DNA of 14,949 bases from Methylomonas sp. Its GTDB lineage: Bacteria > Pseudomonadota > Gammaproteobacteria > Methylococcales > Methylomonadaceae. The DNA is taken from positions 1 through 14,949 of the forward strand of contig JALXCS010000250.1 in NCBI GenBank assembly GCA_026990815.1, given 5' to 3'. Below the pieces are notes generated by a model, which was not told the DNA's origin, searched no databases, and was given only the letters and a program-made list of their open reading frames with translations. How positions within the stretch are numbered: the first letter of the stretch is position 1; every line of letters begins with the position of its first letter. This document shows, piece after piece, positions 7,427 to 13,937 of the stretch. Made by a program: the position numbers and the translations under genes.

Positions 7427-8170
7427 TTAAATTATACTGGTTTCGGTTAAGTCTTCTGAATAGCTGGTATGAAGATAATATCGGTCCAGGCCAAAACTTT
7501 TAAGAGGCTGCCAATCATGGCTGGCGATGATTAATGTGATATTGAATTGTTCGGCTAGGCCGATAAAAAGTTCCATTACAATTTTTGCTGAGTAGGGATC
7601 TAACGAAGCGGTTGGTTCGTCCGCAATTACAATTTTGGGCTTATGGGAAAGTGCCCGAGCGATAGCGACACGTTGACGTTCACCGATTGAAAGAACCGCA
7701 GGTGATTTTTTGAGGTGTCTTTCCAGTTTCAAATCATTAATTAATTGAAAAACAATTTCATCATCAAGTGGTAAATCAAGAATTTCCCGGGATAGTAATA
7801 TATTTTCCTTGACAGTAAGATAAGGTAACAATCCTCCAGTTTGCATGACATAGCCGATATAGCGTTTTCTGAGTTGGCTTAACGGATCAAGATGTTTTTT
7901 TTGCCATTCAGAGAAGATATCGACTGTACCAAGGGATTGTAAATAAAAATTAAAAGTTTCAGAATAACTGGGCTGGGCAATAAATGCCAACATATCGAGA
8001 AGTGTCGATTTACCACAGCCGCTTTCACCAATAAATGCTATTTTGTCACCCTGGTGAATGCGCAGATTGTTGATAACCATATCGAATCTATCATTTTCCG
8101 ATCCTCTGCTTCTGTTGACTTTAAAGAGTTTGTAAAGTAGCAACTGAGATTTGTGCAAATGCGTTTTCAT
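7427..8170 (-). CDS. ABC transporter ATP-binding protein, TagT-like
   Basis: This 247-residue ATPase has all core ABC elements: Walker A GESGCGKST at 48-56, Q-loop glutamine at 110 (GYVMQTGGLLPYLTV), signature LSIGERQRVAIARAL at 160-174, Walker B IVIADEP with catalytic E185, D-loop SLD, and switch histidine H218 (ASHDW). The signature has isoleucine and glutamate where LSGGQ is canonical, as is often seen in divergent subfamilies. It belongs with the LolD/MacB/FtsE type. It is the first gene of a two-gene unit with the permease and is transcribed divergently from the vWA gene. The ATG at 8170 has no clear Shine-Dalgarno sequence; a later start at residue 31 (MVINNLRIHQGD) would still keep the ABC core, so the N-terminus is less certain than the family call. 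Confidence 0.92.
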   Translation of the reverse strand: MKTHLHKSQLLLYKLFKVNRSRGSENDRFDMVINNLRIHQGDKIAFIGESGCGKSTLLDMLAFIAQPSYSETFNFYLQSLGTVDIFSEWQKKHLDPLSQLRKRYIGYVMQTGGLLPYLTVKENILLSREILDLPLDDEIVFQLINDLKLERHLKKSPAVLSIGERQRVAIARALSHKPKIVIADEPTASLDPYSAKIVMELFIGLAEQFNITLIIASHDWQPLKSFGLDRYYLHTSYSEDLTETSII

Positions 8171-8250
8171 ACGTGTAAGATAAACAGATTTTGGTTATTA
8201 ATTGAACACAGTGGCATTAGTAATTGCTAGCAGAATAATGAAGTCAGGTT

Positions 8251-8282
8251 TTGAAAAATGAACGAATTGAGTAGGTTATAAT
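8251..8282 (+). promoter_or_regulatory. Candidate promoter of the AAA-vWA gene
   Basis: A perfect TATAAT lies at 8277-8282 with TTGAAA at 8251-8256, but the spacer is 20 bases, longer than ideal. Transcription would begin near 8289 and give a leader of about 145 bases. The 263-bp gap must also hold the promoter of the divergent ABC operon, for which I could not find a convincing pair of hexamers. Confidence 0.35.
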
Positions 8283-8361
8283 AGCCGGGGTATTTGAAGA
8301 TGATGGAGTGGATGCCAATCTGTCTGGTTGAATATAAGTCCACATAAAATGTTTTCATTAT

Positions 8362-8404
8362 AAGCTTTTATTGGTGCAATTGATTAAAGCTTTTTAATTT
8401 TTTT
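8362..8404 (+). promoter_or_regulatory. Terminator-like hairpin in leader of the AAA-vWA gene
   Basis: AAGCTTT (8362-8368) pairs with AAAGCTT (8386-8392), and inside it ATTG (8370-8373) can pair with CAAT (8377-8380) over a 3-nt loop. A T-rich tract follows (five T, AA, seven T, to 8404). The fold is AT-rich and so weak, but hairpin plus U-tract about 30 bases before the start codon is what a leader attenuator would look like. The ribosome site AAGGTG at 8418-8423 lies downstream of it. Confidence 0.4.
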
Positions 8405-8433
8405 AGTATTGGGAAATAAGGTGATTTTCTAGA

Positions 8434-11400
8434 ATGTCTTCATCACAATCAGATCGTATCCAAGATCCCTTTGGTTCGGAACTTAAGCTGGATTATTTTT
8501 ATATTTCGACCAGTTTGAATTCAGTTTATCAGCAGGTTTTTTCTGACATTAGTTGTGGCGAAGGTGCTGTTTTGATCTGCGGAGAACCAGGGATGGGAAA
8601 AAGTTTTTTTTTAAAATCGCTGAAGCACGACCTGGAAAAAAAAGTGAAGTTTTATTCACTTGGTATAAATGATGTTCTTCATAAAAGTTTTTCAGAAATT
8701 GTTAATCAACTTTGCCATTTTTTAGAGATTGATACTGAGGACATGGATTTCTTCGAAAATATACTGGCATTGGATCATTATTTGAATCAGCCGGGAAATA
8801 TTAATAAGAGGGTAGCTTTGGTGATTGATGACGCAGATCAATTATCCGATGAAATATTAAAAAAACTGTTGATGCTTTCAGTTGCTCCTCTACAGGACCG
8901 AGGTTCATTACAAATTATTTTGACCGGGGAGTCAAATTTAAAATCGCGTGTCATGAAAATACAGTTACCTGCTGAAGCCGAGTTGAATGTCAACCCATAT
9001 CAATTGCAAAAGTTACCCGGACAAGAAATTAAAGGATATATTGACAAACGGCTTCGAACTATTGGCCAAACAATTGAAAATTTATTTAAATCTGATGCTA
9101 TAGAAAAAATCGCCGGACATTCAAAAGGAATTCCTGCTTTAATAAATATACTTTGCTCTTTATCATTAAAAAAAGCGGCTGGAGAAAAAAAATCCGTAGT
9201 TACCCAAGGTGTCGTTAGAGAGGTGATTAAGGAAACTCCGGTTTTAGAAAAAATCTCAATAAAAAAAACCAATGAGGTTGATATGGGTGACCCGGATTCA
9301 GCTACCACTATTGAAAAATTTTACCAGCGATTAACCAATGACAGGCAATTTGGCAAAGATGAAAAGATAGCTGAACAAAAAATCAAACCTGATTATGTAA
9401 CCAAAAGCGGTTATGCCTGGGGATTTGCAGTCATTATTCTGCTGCTGTTTATCATGTTTTTTTTCAGCCCGGTAAATAATATTCTAGAAAAGCCAGGTAA
9501 AAAAGATTTAATGGCGGGAAAGGAAGATTCTAACAGCGAAATAGAAAAGATTGAAACTTCCCATCAAGCCGCACTTTCTTTTGATGATTCGACTAATTCC
9601 GATAAGTCATCCGGATCATTAAAGCCTTTGCTGATGCCTGGCAAAAAAAGTTTGTTTCAAAAAGTTTTAACACAGCCAGGAGCAATTCTCTATCAGCAGC
9701 CAAAAGCTTCATCATTTGATGCGATTTATTTACCACCTTTTTCAGTTTATTACGTTTATCTTCGGCTTAAAGACGATACTGGACGTGAATGGCTACAGGT
9801 TGGTTTGGGGCGAAATGGCAATTTAGCAGGTTGGATAGCGACTGAAAATGTTCAGGACTGGAATCAGGGGTTGACGCTGAGTTTTAAAGACCCTAACAAA
9901 CAGGACAGGGTGTTGTTGTTTAAAGACAAGTTGTTTTTAATCAAACTTGCAGAAAACTACGATCTTGCAACCTATCAAAATCTTTATGCTACTGCAATTC
10001 AAGGAAAAGTCCCCAAAGATTCACCTGTGGTTGCAATACAACCTGAAAAGCATATTGATTTTAATAAAAATTTCTATCTGTTACCGATTCAGGATCATGA
10101 GCAAATTTATCTGAATAATGAAGTGGCTCGTTTATTGAAAGTTTCCAGCGTGGCGCGCAAAGATAAGCCGATAAAAAAAGTAGCGGATAACTTTCACGAT
10201 TCCAAAGGAAGTCATGGTTCCGTCGGTGCTGTTGGAAATGTTTACAAAGCAGGAATTACCTTTGTCATTGATTCAACCTTGTCAATGCAACCTTTTATTG
10301 ATGCTACCCGTGGTGCTGTTGCAAAAGTTTATGACACACTGGAACAAGGTGATCTGATTGGCCATGTTAATTTTGGACTGGTTGCCTTCAGAGACAATAC
10401 CAATGTCGTTCCTAAAATAGAATATTTAACGCGTCAGTATGTTAGTCTAAAACAGGGTGAAAATCCTCAGACTTTTATGGCGGCTATCAATGGTTTGGAA
10501 GCCGCTGAAATTTCCAGTCGAGGTTTCCTCGAAGATAGCTACGCTGGTATTTCCAGCGCTTTCAAGAATCTTGACTGGTCCCCCTTTGCCGCACGATACA
10601 TTATTCTAATTACCGATGCAGGGGCCAGAGAGGCAGGCGATCCATTAGCCTCGACTGGTTTGACAGCTCAACGTGTAAAGCAGTTGGCGCAGGAAAATAA
10701 TGCGGCTATTTTTGTCATGCATATTTTAACGCCTGATCCCCAGGCGAATCATCAACTGGCGGAAAAACAATGCCGAACCATTTCACATTATCCTGATATT
10801 GGCAGTTTCTATTATGCCGTTCCTACTGAAAGTCTGGAGGAGTTCAGCAGCGTGATTGAGCAGCTTGCCAAACAGATCACCAGTCAGGTGGCAAAAATAA
10901 ACGGTGGTAAATCAGTACCATTTGAACCTGAACATCAAAATCCACGATTAATTGAGTTGCAACAGAAAGTTGCAAAACTGGGACATGCTCTGGAATTACA
11001 GTACCTGCAAAAATCCAGTCCGGAGCAAGTGCCTGATGTGTTTAATGCCTGGGTTTTGGATAAAGATTTTAAACATCCAGACAGACCAGCTTTAGAAGTA
11101 AGAGCTTTATTGACCCGGGACCAATTATCTGATTTACATTATGTTTTGAAACAGGTTTTGGAAACAGCAAAACAAGGACGAGTGTCACCCAGACAGTTTC
11201 TTGATGAGTTAAAAAGTCTTGCTGCAACACTTGTGCGAGATCCAAAACAATTAGGATCAACTACGGTTTCTACGTCAGGACAACCGAGAAACCTGGCAGA
11301 AATGGGGTTTATGAGGGAATATATCGAAGATTTACCTTATACTGGTGAAATCATGAATCTCTCATTGGAAGACTGGCAAAGCTGGTCTGCAAAACAGCAG

Positions 11401-11541
11401 GATGAGTTTTTACATCGTTTGCAAGAAAAAATCAATTATTACCAAAAAATCCATGATAATGTTGATCTGTGGGTGAGTCTGGACGGTGAGGCAATTGATG
11501 GTGATGCGGTTTACGCAATACCATTGGAAATGCTGCCTTAG
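8434..11541 (+). CDS. AAA ATPase / transmembrane / SH3-like / vWA protein, PpkA-like C-terminal part
   Basis: The 1035-residue protein is a multidomain membrane protein. Residues about 10-265 form an ExeA/GspA-type AAA ATPase with Walker A GEPGMGKS (50-57), Walker B VALVIDD (127-133) and a sensor-like ILTGES. A charged linker leads to a single membrane helix at about 327-347. With no signal peptide the ATPase should be cytoplasmic and the rest periplasmic. Residues about 412-480 resemble a bacterial SH3 domain (W453, GW at 466-467). A von Willebrand A domain (about 605-795) has the metal site DSTLS (D613, T615, S617), FRDN near 654 and ITDAG (D728). A C-terminal region of about 240 residues ends in YAIPLEMLP. 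The order membrane helix, SH3-like, vWA and C-terminal region resembles PpkA, whose N-terminus is instead a Ser/Thr kinase. The ATG has AAGGTG ten bases upstream. The neighbouring TagT/TagS-like genes support a shared envelope-signalling role; the actual function is unknown. Confidence 0.85.
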   Translation: MSSSQSDRIQDPFGSELKLDYFYISTSLNSVYQQVFSDISCGEGAVLICGEPGMGKSFFLKSLKHDLEKKVKFYSLGINDVLHKSFSEIVNQLCHFLEIDTEDMDFFENILALDHYLNQPGNINKRVALVIDDADQLSDEILKKLLMLSVAPLQDRGSLQIILTGESNLKSRVMKIQLPAEAELNVNPYQLQKLPGQEIKGYIDKRLRTIGQTIENLFKSDAIEKIAGHSKGIPALINILCSLSLKKAAGEKKSVVTQGVVREVIKETPVLEKISIKKTNEVDMGDPDSATTIEKFYQRLTNDRQFGKDEKIAEQKIKPDYVTKSGYAWGFAVIILLLFIMFFFSPVNNILEKPGKKDLMAGKEDSNSEIEKIETSHQAALSFDDSTNSDKSSGSLKPLLMPGKKSLFQKVLTQPGAILYQQPKASSFDAIYLPPFSVYYVYLRLKDDTGREWLQVGLGRNGNLAGWIATENVQDWNQGLTLSFKDPNKQDRVLLFKDKLFLIKLAENYDLATYQNLYATAIQGKVPKDSPVVAIQPEKHIDFNKNFYLLPIQDHEQIYLNNEVARLLKVSSVARKDKPIKKVADNFHDSKGSHGSVGAVGNVYKAGITFVIDSTLSMQPFIDATRGAVAKVYDTLEQGDLIGHVNFGLVAFRDNTNVVPKIEYLTRQYVSLKQGENPQTFMAAINGLEAAEISSRGFLEDSYAGISSAFKNLDWSPFAARYIILITDAGAREAGDPLASTGLTAQRVKQLAQENNAAIFVMHILTPDPQANHQLAEKQCRTISHYPDIGSFYYAVPTESLEEFSSVIEQLAKQITSQVAKINGGKSVPFEPEHQNPRLIELQQKVAKLGHALELQYLQKSSPEQVPDVFNAWVLDKDFKHPDRPALEVRALLTRDQLSDLHYVLKQVLETAKQGRVSPRQFLDELKSLAATLVRDPKQLGSTTVSTSGQPRNLAEMGFMREYIEDLPYTGEIMNLSLEDWQSWSAKQQDEFLHRLQEKINYYQKIHDNVDLWVSLDGEAIDGDAVYAIPLEMLP

Positions 11542-11578
11542 TACTGCTTAATAGGTTTTTTATGGAGAAGTAGGTTCT

Positions 11579-11616
11579 AGCCACGATTGGAGGATTGATA
11601 AACTCTCATCGTAGCT
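11579..11616. other. Imperfect hairpin between convergent vWA gene and ispG
   Basis: AGC-ACGAT-GAG (11579-11592) pairs with CTC-ATCGT-GCT (11603-11616), 11 base pairs interrupted by a 1x1 and a 2x2 mismatch around a 10-nt loop. Neither strand has a T-run immediately after it, so it is not a standard intrinsic terminator, although it sits where a bidirectional one would be expected for the two convergent genes. Confidence 0.35.
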
Positions 11617-11643
11617 GAGCTAAAGCAGCTTCTTTGAATTCAT

Positions 11644-12861
11644 TTACTGCCCATAATGCGACTCAATATACCCTTCAACAATTTGCTGAAATTCGCCGGC
11701 AATATTATCACCTTTTAGAGTAACGGTTTTTTTGCCATCTTCATAAACTGGCGCAACTGGGGATTCGCCGGTCCCAGGCAAGCTAATTCCAATATTGGCA
11801 TTTTTACTTTCTCCAGGGCCATTAACCACGCAGCCCATCACAGCAACTTCCATTTCTTCGACGCCTTGATATTTTTTACGCCAGACCGGCATTTGTTCTC
11901 TTAAATAGCCTTGAATATCCATTGCCAGTTTCTGAAAATAATCGCTGGTGGTGCGGCCACAGCCAGGGCAGGCGATGACCATGGGCACAAACGAACGAAA
12001 GCCCATGGTTTGTAAAATTTCTTGTGCAACCACGACTTCTTTGGTTCTGGCACCGCCAGGCTCAGGTGTCAAAGAAATTCGTATCGTGTCGCCTATGCCC
12101 TGCTGCATCAATACTGATAGTGCAGCTGCAGAAGAAACAATACCTTTTGACCCCATGCCAGCTTCAGTCAGGCCTAAATGTAAAGCATAATCACAACGGT
12201 TGGATAAATCCTGGTAAATACTAATTAGGTCTTGTACGTTGCTAATTTTGCAAGAAAGAATGATTTTATCTCTAGGAAGCCCTAACTCATGAGCAGATGC
12301 TGCACTTTCCAGAGCAGAAACAATAATAGCTTCACACATCACTACAGATAAATCATCTGGGGTTGCTTTTTGCCGGTTTTCATCAATTAATCGGGTTAAA
12401 ACAGCTTGGTCCAGACTGCCACCATTGACGCCGATTCTTACTGGTTTGTTATAACGGCAGGCAAATTCAATCATTTGCGCAAATTGTGGATCACGGCTTT
12501 TACCACGTCCGACATTGCCAGGATTGATTCGAAACTTTGCTAATGCCTCAGCGCAATCAGGATATTTAGCTAATAGTTTATGGCCATTAAAGTGGAAATC
12601 ACCAATAATGGGAGCAGAAAATCCTTTTTGATCGAGTTTGTTCCGAATTTCAGCAACAGATTTTGCTGCATCTTCACTATTAACGGTTACCCGTACCAAT
12701 TCGGAGCCCGCTGTCGCCAGTTCCATAATTTGTTTAACCGTGGCTTCAACATCCGCAGTGTCAGTATTGGTCATCGACTGGACGACAATCGGTGCGCCGC
12801 CGCCAACTTTGACATCACCAATCAAAACTTGCTGGGTATTTTTTCTCGGGTTAATAGACAT
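11644..12861 (-). CDS. ispG: 4-hydroxy-3-methylbut-2-en-1-yl diphosphate synthase IspG (GcpE)
   Basis: The 405-residue protein is a full-length two-domain IspG. The N-terminal TIM barrel carries VVQSMTNTDT, IGDFHFN, FRINPGNVG and RIGVNGGSL; the C-terminal iron-sulfur domain carries CPGCGRT (C298, C301) and CVVNGPGE (C344, E351), the three cysteines and glutamate that hold the 4Fe-4S cluster. It catalyses the reductive conversion of MEcPP to HMBPP, the penultimate step of the MEP isoprenoid pathway, with electrons from flavodoxin or ferredoxin. In many gammaproteobacteria ispG lies next to hisS or rodZ; here its neighbours are the vWA gene (convergent) and a phosphoesterase (divergent). The start region lacks a strong ribosome site and contains a 12-bp palindrome instead. 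Confidence 0.98.
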   Translation of the reverse strand: MSINPRKNTQQVLIGDVKVGGGAPIVVQSMTNTDTADVEATVKQIMELATAGSELVRVTVNSEDAAKSVAEIRNKLDQKGFSAPIIGDFHFNGHKLLAKYPDCAEALAKFRINPGNVGRGKSRDPQFAQMIEFACRYNKPVRIGVNGGSLDQAVLTRLIDENRQKATPDDLSVVMCEAIIVSALESAASAHELGLPRDKIILSCKISNVQDLISIYQDLSNRCDYALHLGLTEAGMGSKGIVSSAAALSVLMQQGIGDTIRISLTPEPGGARTKEVVVAQEILQTMGFRSFVPMVIACPGCGRTTSDYFQKLAMDIQGYLREQMPVWRKKYQGVEEMEVAVMGCVVNGPGESKNANIGISLPGTGESPVAPVYEDGKKTVTLKGDNIAGEFQQIVEGYIESHYGQ

Positions 12862-12862
12862 A

Positions 12863-12874
12863 TTGAGTACTCAA
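12863..12874. repeat. 12-bp perfect palindrome just upstream of ispG start
   Basis: TTGAGTACTCAA is a perfect palindrome ending one base before the ispG ATG on the minus strand, and includes the only GAG that could serve as a ribosome site. It could be a protein-binding site or chance in AT-rich DNA. Confidence 0.4.
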
Positions 12875-12907
12875 ATTAATAATTCTGCGAGGGACCATCA
12901 TAAAATT

Positions 12908-12936
12908 TCTCTATTTTACAGGTAAATTTTTGTCAA
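12908..12936 (-). promoter_or_regulatory. Candidate promoter of ispG
   Basis: On the minus strand a perfect TTGACA (12931-12936) is followed after 17 bases by TAGAGA (12908-12913), a weak -10. Transcription would start near 12901, leaving a leader of about 40 bases before the ispG ATG. Confidence 0.4.
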
Positions 12937-13034
12937 TATAAATTTTTTGACCATGTCCTCAGCAAGGCAAAGATCATCAACTAAACTTATAGGGGTATGA
13001 ATTTTAAAATCACAATCATCTTCTTAACAAATTA

Positions 13035-13763
13035 ATGAAGATCAACTACTTTTCAGACCTCCATCTGGAGTTTGGCGAACTTGAATTGCCGAATACCGAT
13101 GCTGATATTATTATTGCTGCGGGCGATATTGGTGTTTCCAGACAAGGTGTTGACTGGTTGAAAAGCCTCAACAAGCCTGTTGTTTACATTGCCGGAAATC
13201 ATGAGTTTTATGGAAATGAACACGCTGAAATTTTAAGGGATATTGCCAGTCAATGTAAAAACAGTAATATTCATTTTTTGGAAAACCAGCAAATGACGAT
13301 CTACGGGACGCGGATTTTGGGTTGTACTCTTTGGGCAGATCTCTATATTGAAGGTGAAAAAAAGGCAGGTAAGCTGAATAAATCATTAAATGATTTTAAA
13401 AGGATAACATTTCTGGACGATGCTTTTGACCCGGATCACTTTAGTTGGCTTCATCAACGTTCAAAAAATTGGCTGGAGTCAGAGCTGGCCAAACCTTTTG
13501 CTGGAAAAACCATTGTCATTACCCATCATGCACCAACCGCCTGGAGCTGGAATGACTCACCCAAGGCATTAAAAAAACTGGCTTATTGTAATGACATGAA
13601 ACCGCTGTTTCATGAATATGAAATTGCAGCCTGGTTTCATGGCCATATCCATTCTCCTGCGGATTATCGTATATCAGGTTCCAGGATATTATCCAATCCC
13701 AGAGGTTATTTTGGCAGAAAAATGGTTGAGAGTTTTGATGTGAATAAAACCGTTGAGATATAA
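13035..13763 (+). CDS. Calcineurin-like metallophosphoesterase
   Basis: The 242-residue protein has the ordered metal-binding motifs of the calcineurin-like phosphoesterase family: D8-L-H10 (FSDLHLEF), GD31 (AAGDIG), GNH56E (AGNHEFYG), H164-H165 (ITHHAPT) and GH204-I-H206 (FHGHIH). These bind a dinuclear metal centre that hydrolyses phosphomonoester or phosphodiester bonds. The substrate cannot be read from the sequence. It has no signal peptide or membrane segment and so should be cytoplasmic. The ATG has no recognisable Shine-Dalgarno sequence within the AT-rich region upstream, and no convincing promoter was found. The gene is divergent from ispG and is followed by a repeat patch and an insertion sequence on the opposite strand. 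Confidence 0.92.
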   Translation: MKINYFSDLHLEFGELELPNTDADIIIAAGDIGVSRQGVDWLKSLNKPVVYIAGNHEFYGNEHAEILRDIASQCKNSNIHFLENQQMTIYGTRILGCTLWADLYIEGEKKAGKLNKSLNDFKRITFLDDAFDPDHFSWLHQRSKNWLESELAKPFAGKTIVITHHAPTAWSWNDSPKALKKLAYCNDMKPLFHEYEIAAWFHGHIHSPADYRISGSRILSNPRGYFGRKMVESFDVNKTVEI

Positions 13764-13777
13764 AAAATTGCACGCAG

Positions 13778-13803
13778 GGTCGAACAGTGAAACGCATTCC
13801 GCC
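13778..13803. repeat. Degenerate REP-like palindrome, unit 1
   Basis: GG-TC-GAA, a 12-nt core containing GAAACGC, and TTCCGCC form an imperfect palindrome. Its inverted core resembles that of the second unit about 30 bp downstream, so the two look like an inverted REP pair. Resemblance is judged by eye. Confidence 0.35.
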
Positions 13804-13830
13804 GTTTATCTTCAACAGCAGCATAGAAAA

Positions 13831-13871
13831 TGTCGGAAAACGCTTCGCTATTCCGACTTACGGGTTACGGG
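13831..13871. repeat. REP-like palindromic element, unit 2
   Basis: GTCGGAA (13832-13838) pairs with TTCCGAC (13851-13857) around a core AACGCTTCGCTA, followed by ACTTACGGGTTACGGG. This closely resembles a dispersed palindrome (TCGGATTACGCTTCGCTAATCCGA plus ACCTACGGG) that I recall from many gamma- and betaproteobacterial intergenic regions. It is non-coding and lies between the phosphoesterase and the IS. Confidence 0.6.
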
Positions 13872-13914
13872 ATAGAAAAAACCTCTTTTAGTTTTCTACA
13901 GTTTTTTTCTATCC
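13870..13914. repeat. Inverted repeat GGATAGAAAAAAC / GTTTTTTTCTATCC
   Basis: The left arm (13870-13882) pairs with the right arm (13901-13914) over 13 bp with one extra T; the loop is 18 nt. It lies 23 bp outside the presumed IS end. The right arm is followed by ATTCC rather than T, so it is not a standard terminator for the phosphoesterase gene. Confidence 0.55.
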
Positions 13915-13937
13915 ATTCCTCATTTTTCTTAAGATTC

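Noticed and set aside
6221..8170. Reading the ABC pair as FtsE/FtsX cell-division proteins.
   Set aside because: The permease has a large periplasmic domain of about 215 residues after helix 1 and is about 400 residues long, unlike FtsX of about 300-350, and there is no ftsY or rpoH neighbour; a TagS/MacB-like assignment fits better.
8221..8262. Possible promoter for the ABC operon on the minus strand (CTGACT with ATTACT/TACTAA).
   Set aside because: Hexamer matches are poor and spacing ambiguous, so no feature was called.
11948..12224. Plus-strand open frames opposite ispG, and similar frames opposite mgtE, minC, thiC and the phosphoesterase gene.
   Set aside because: They lie wholly within well-supported genes on the other strand and have no ribosome site or recognisable protein features.
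12947..12975. TTGACC with AAGATC as promoter of the phosphoesterase gene.
   Set aside because: The -10 match is poor and the spacing only by choice; not convincing.
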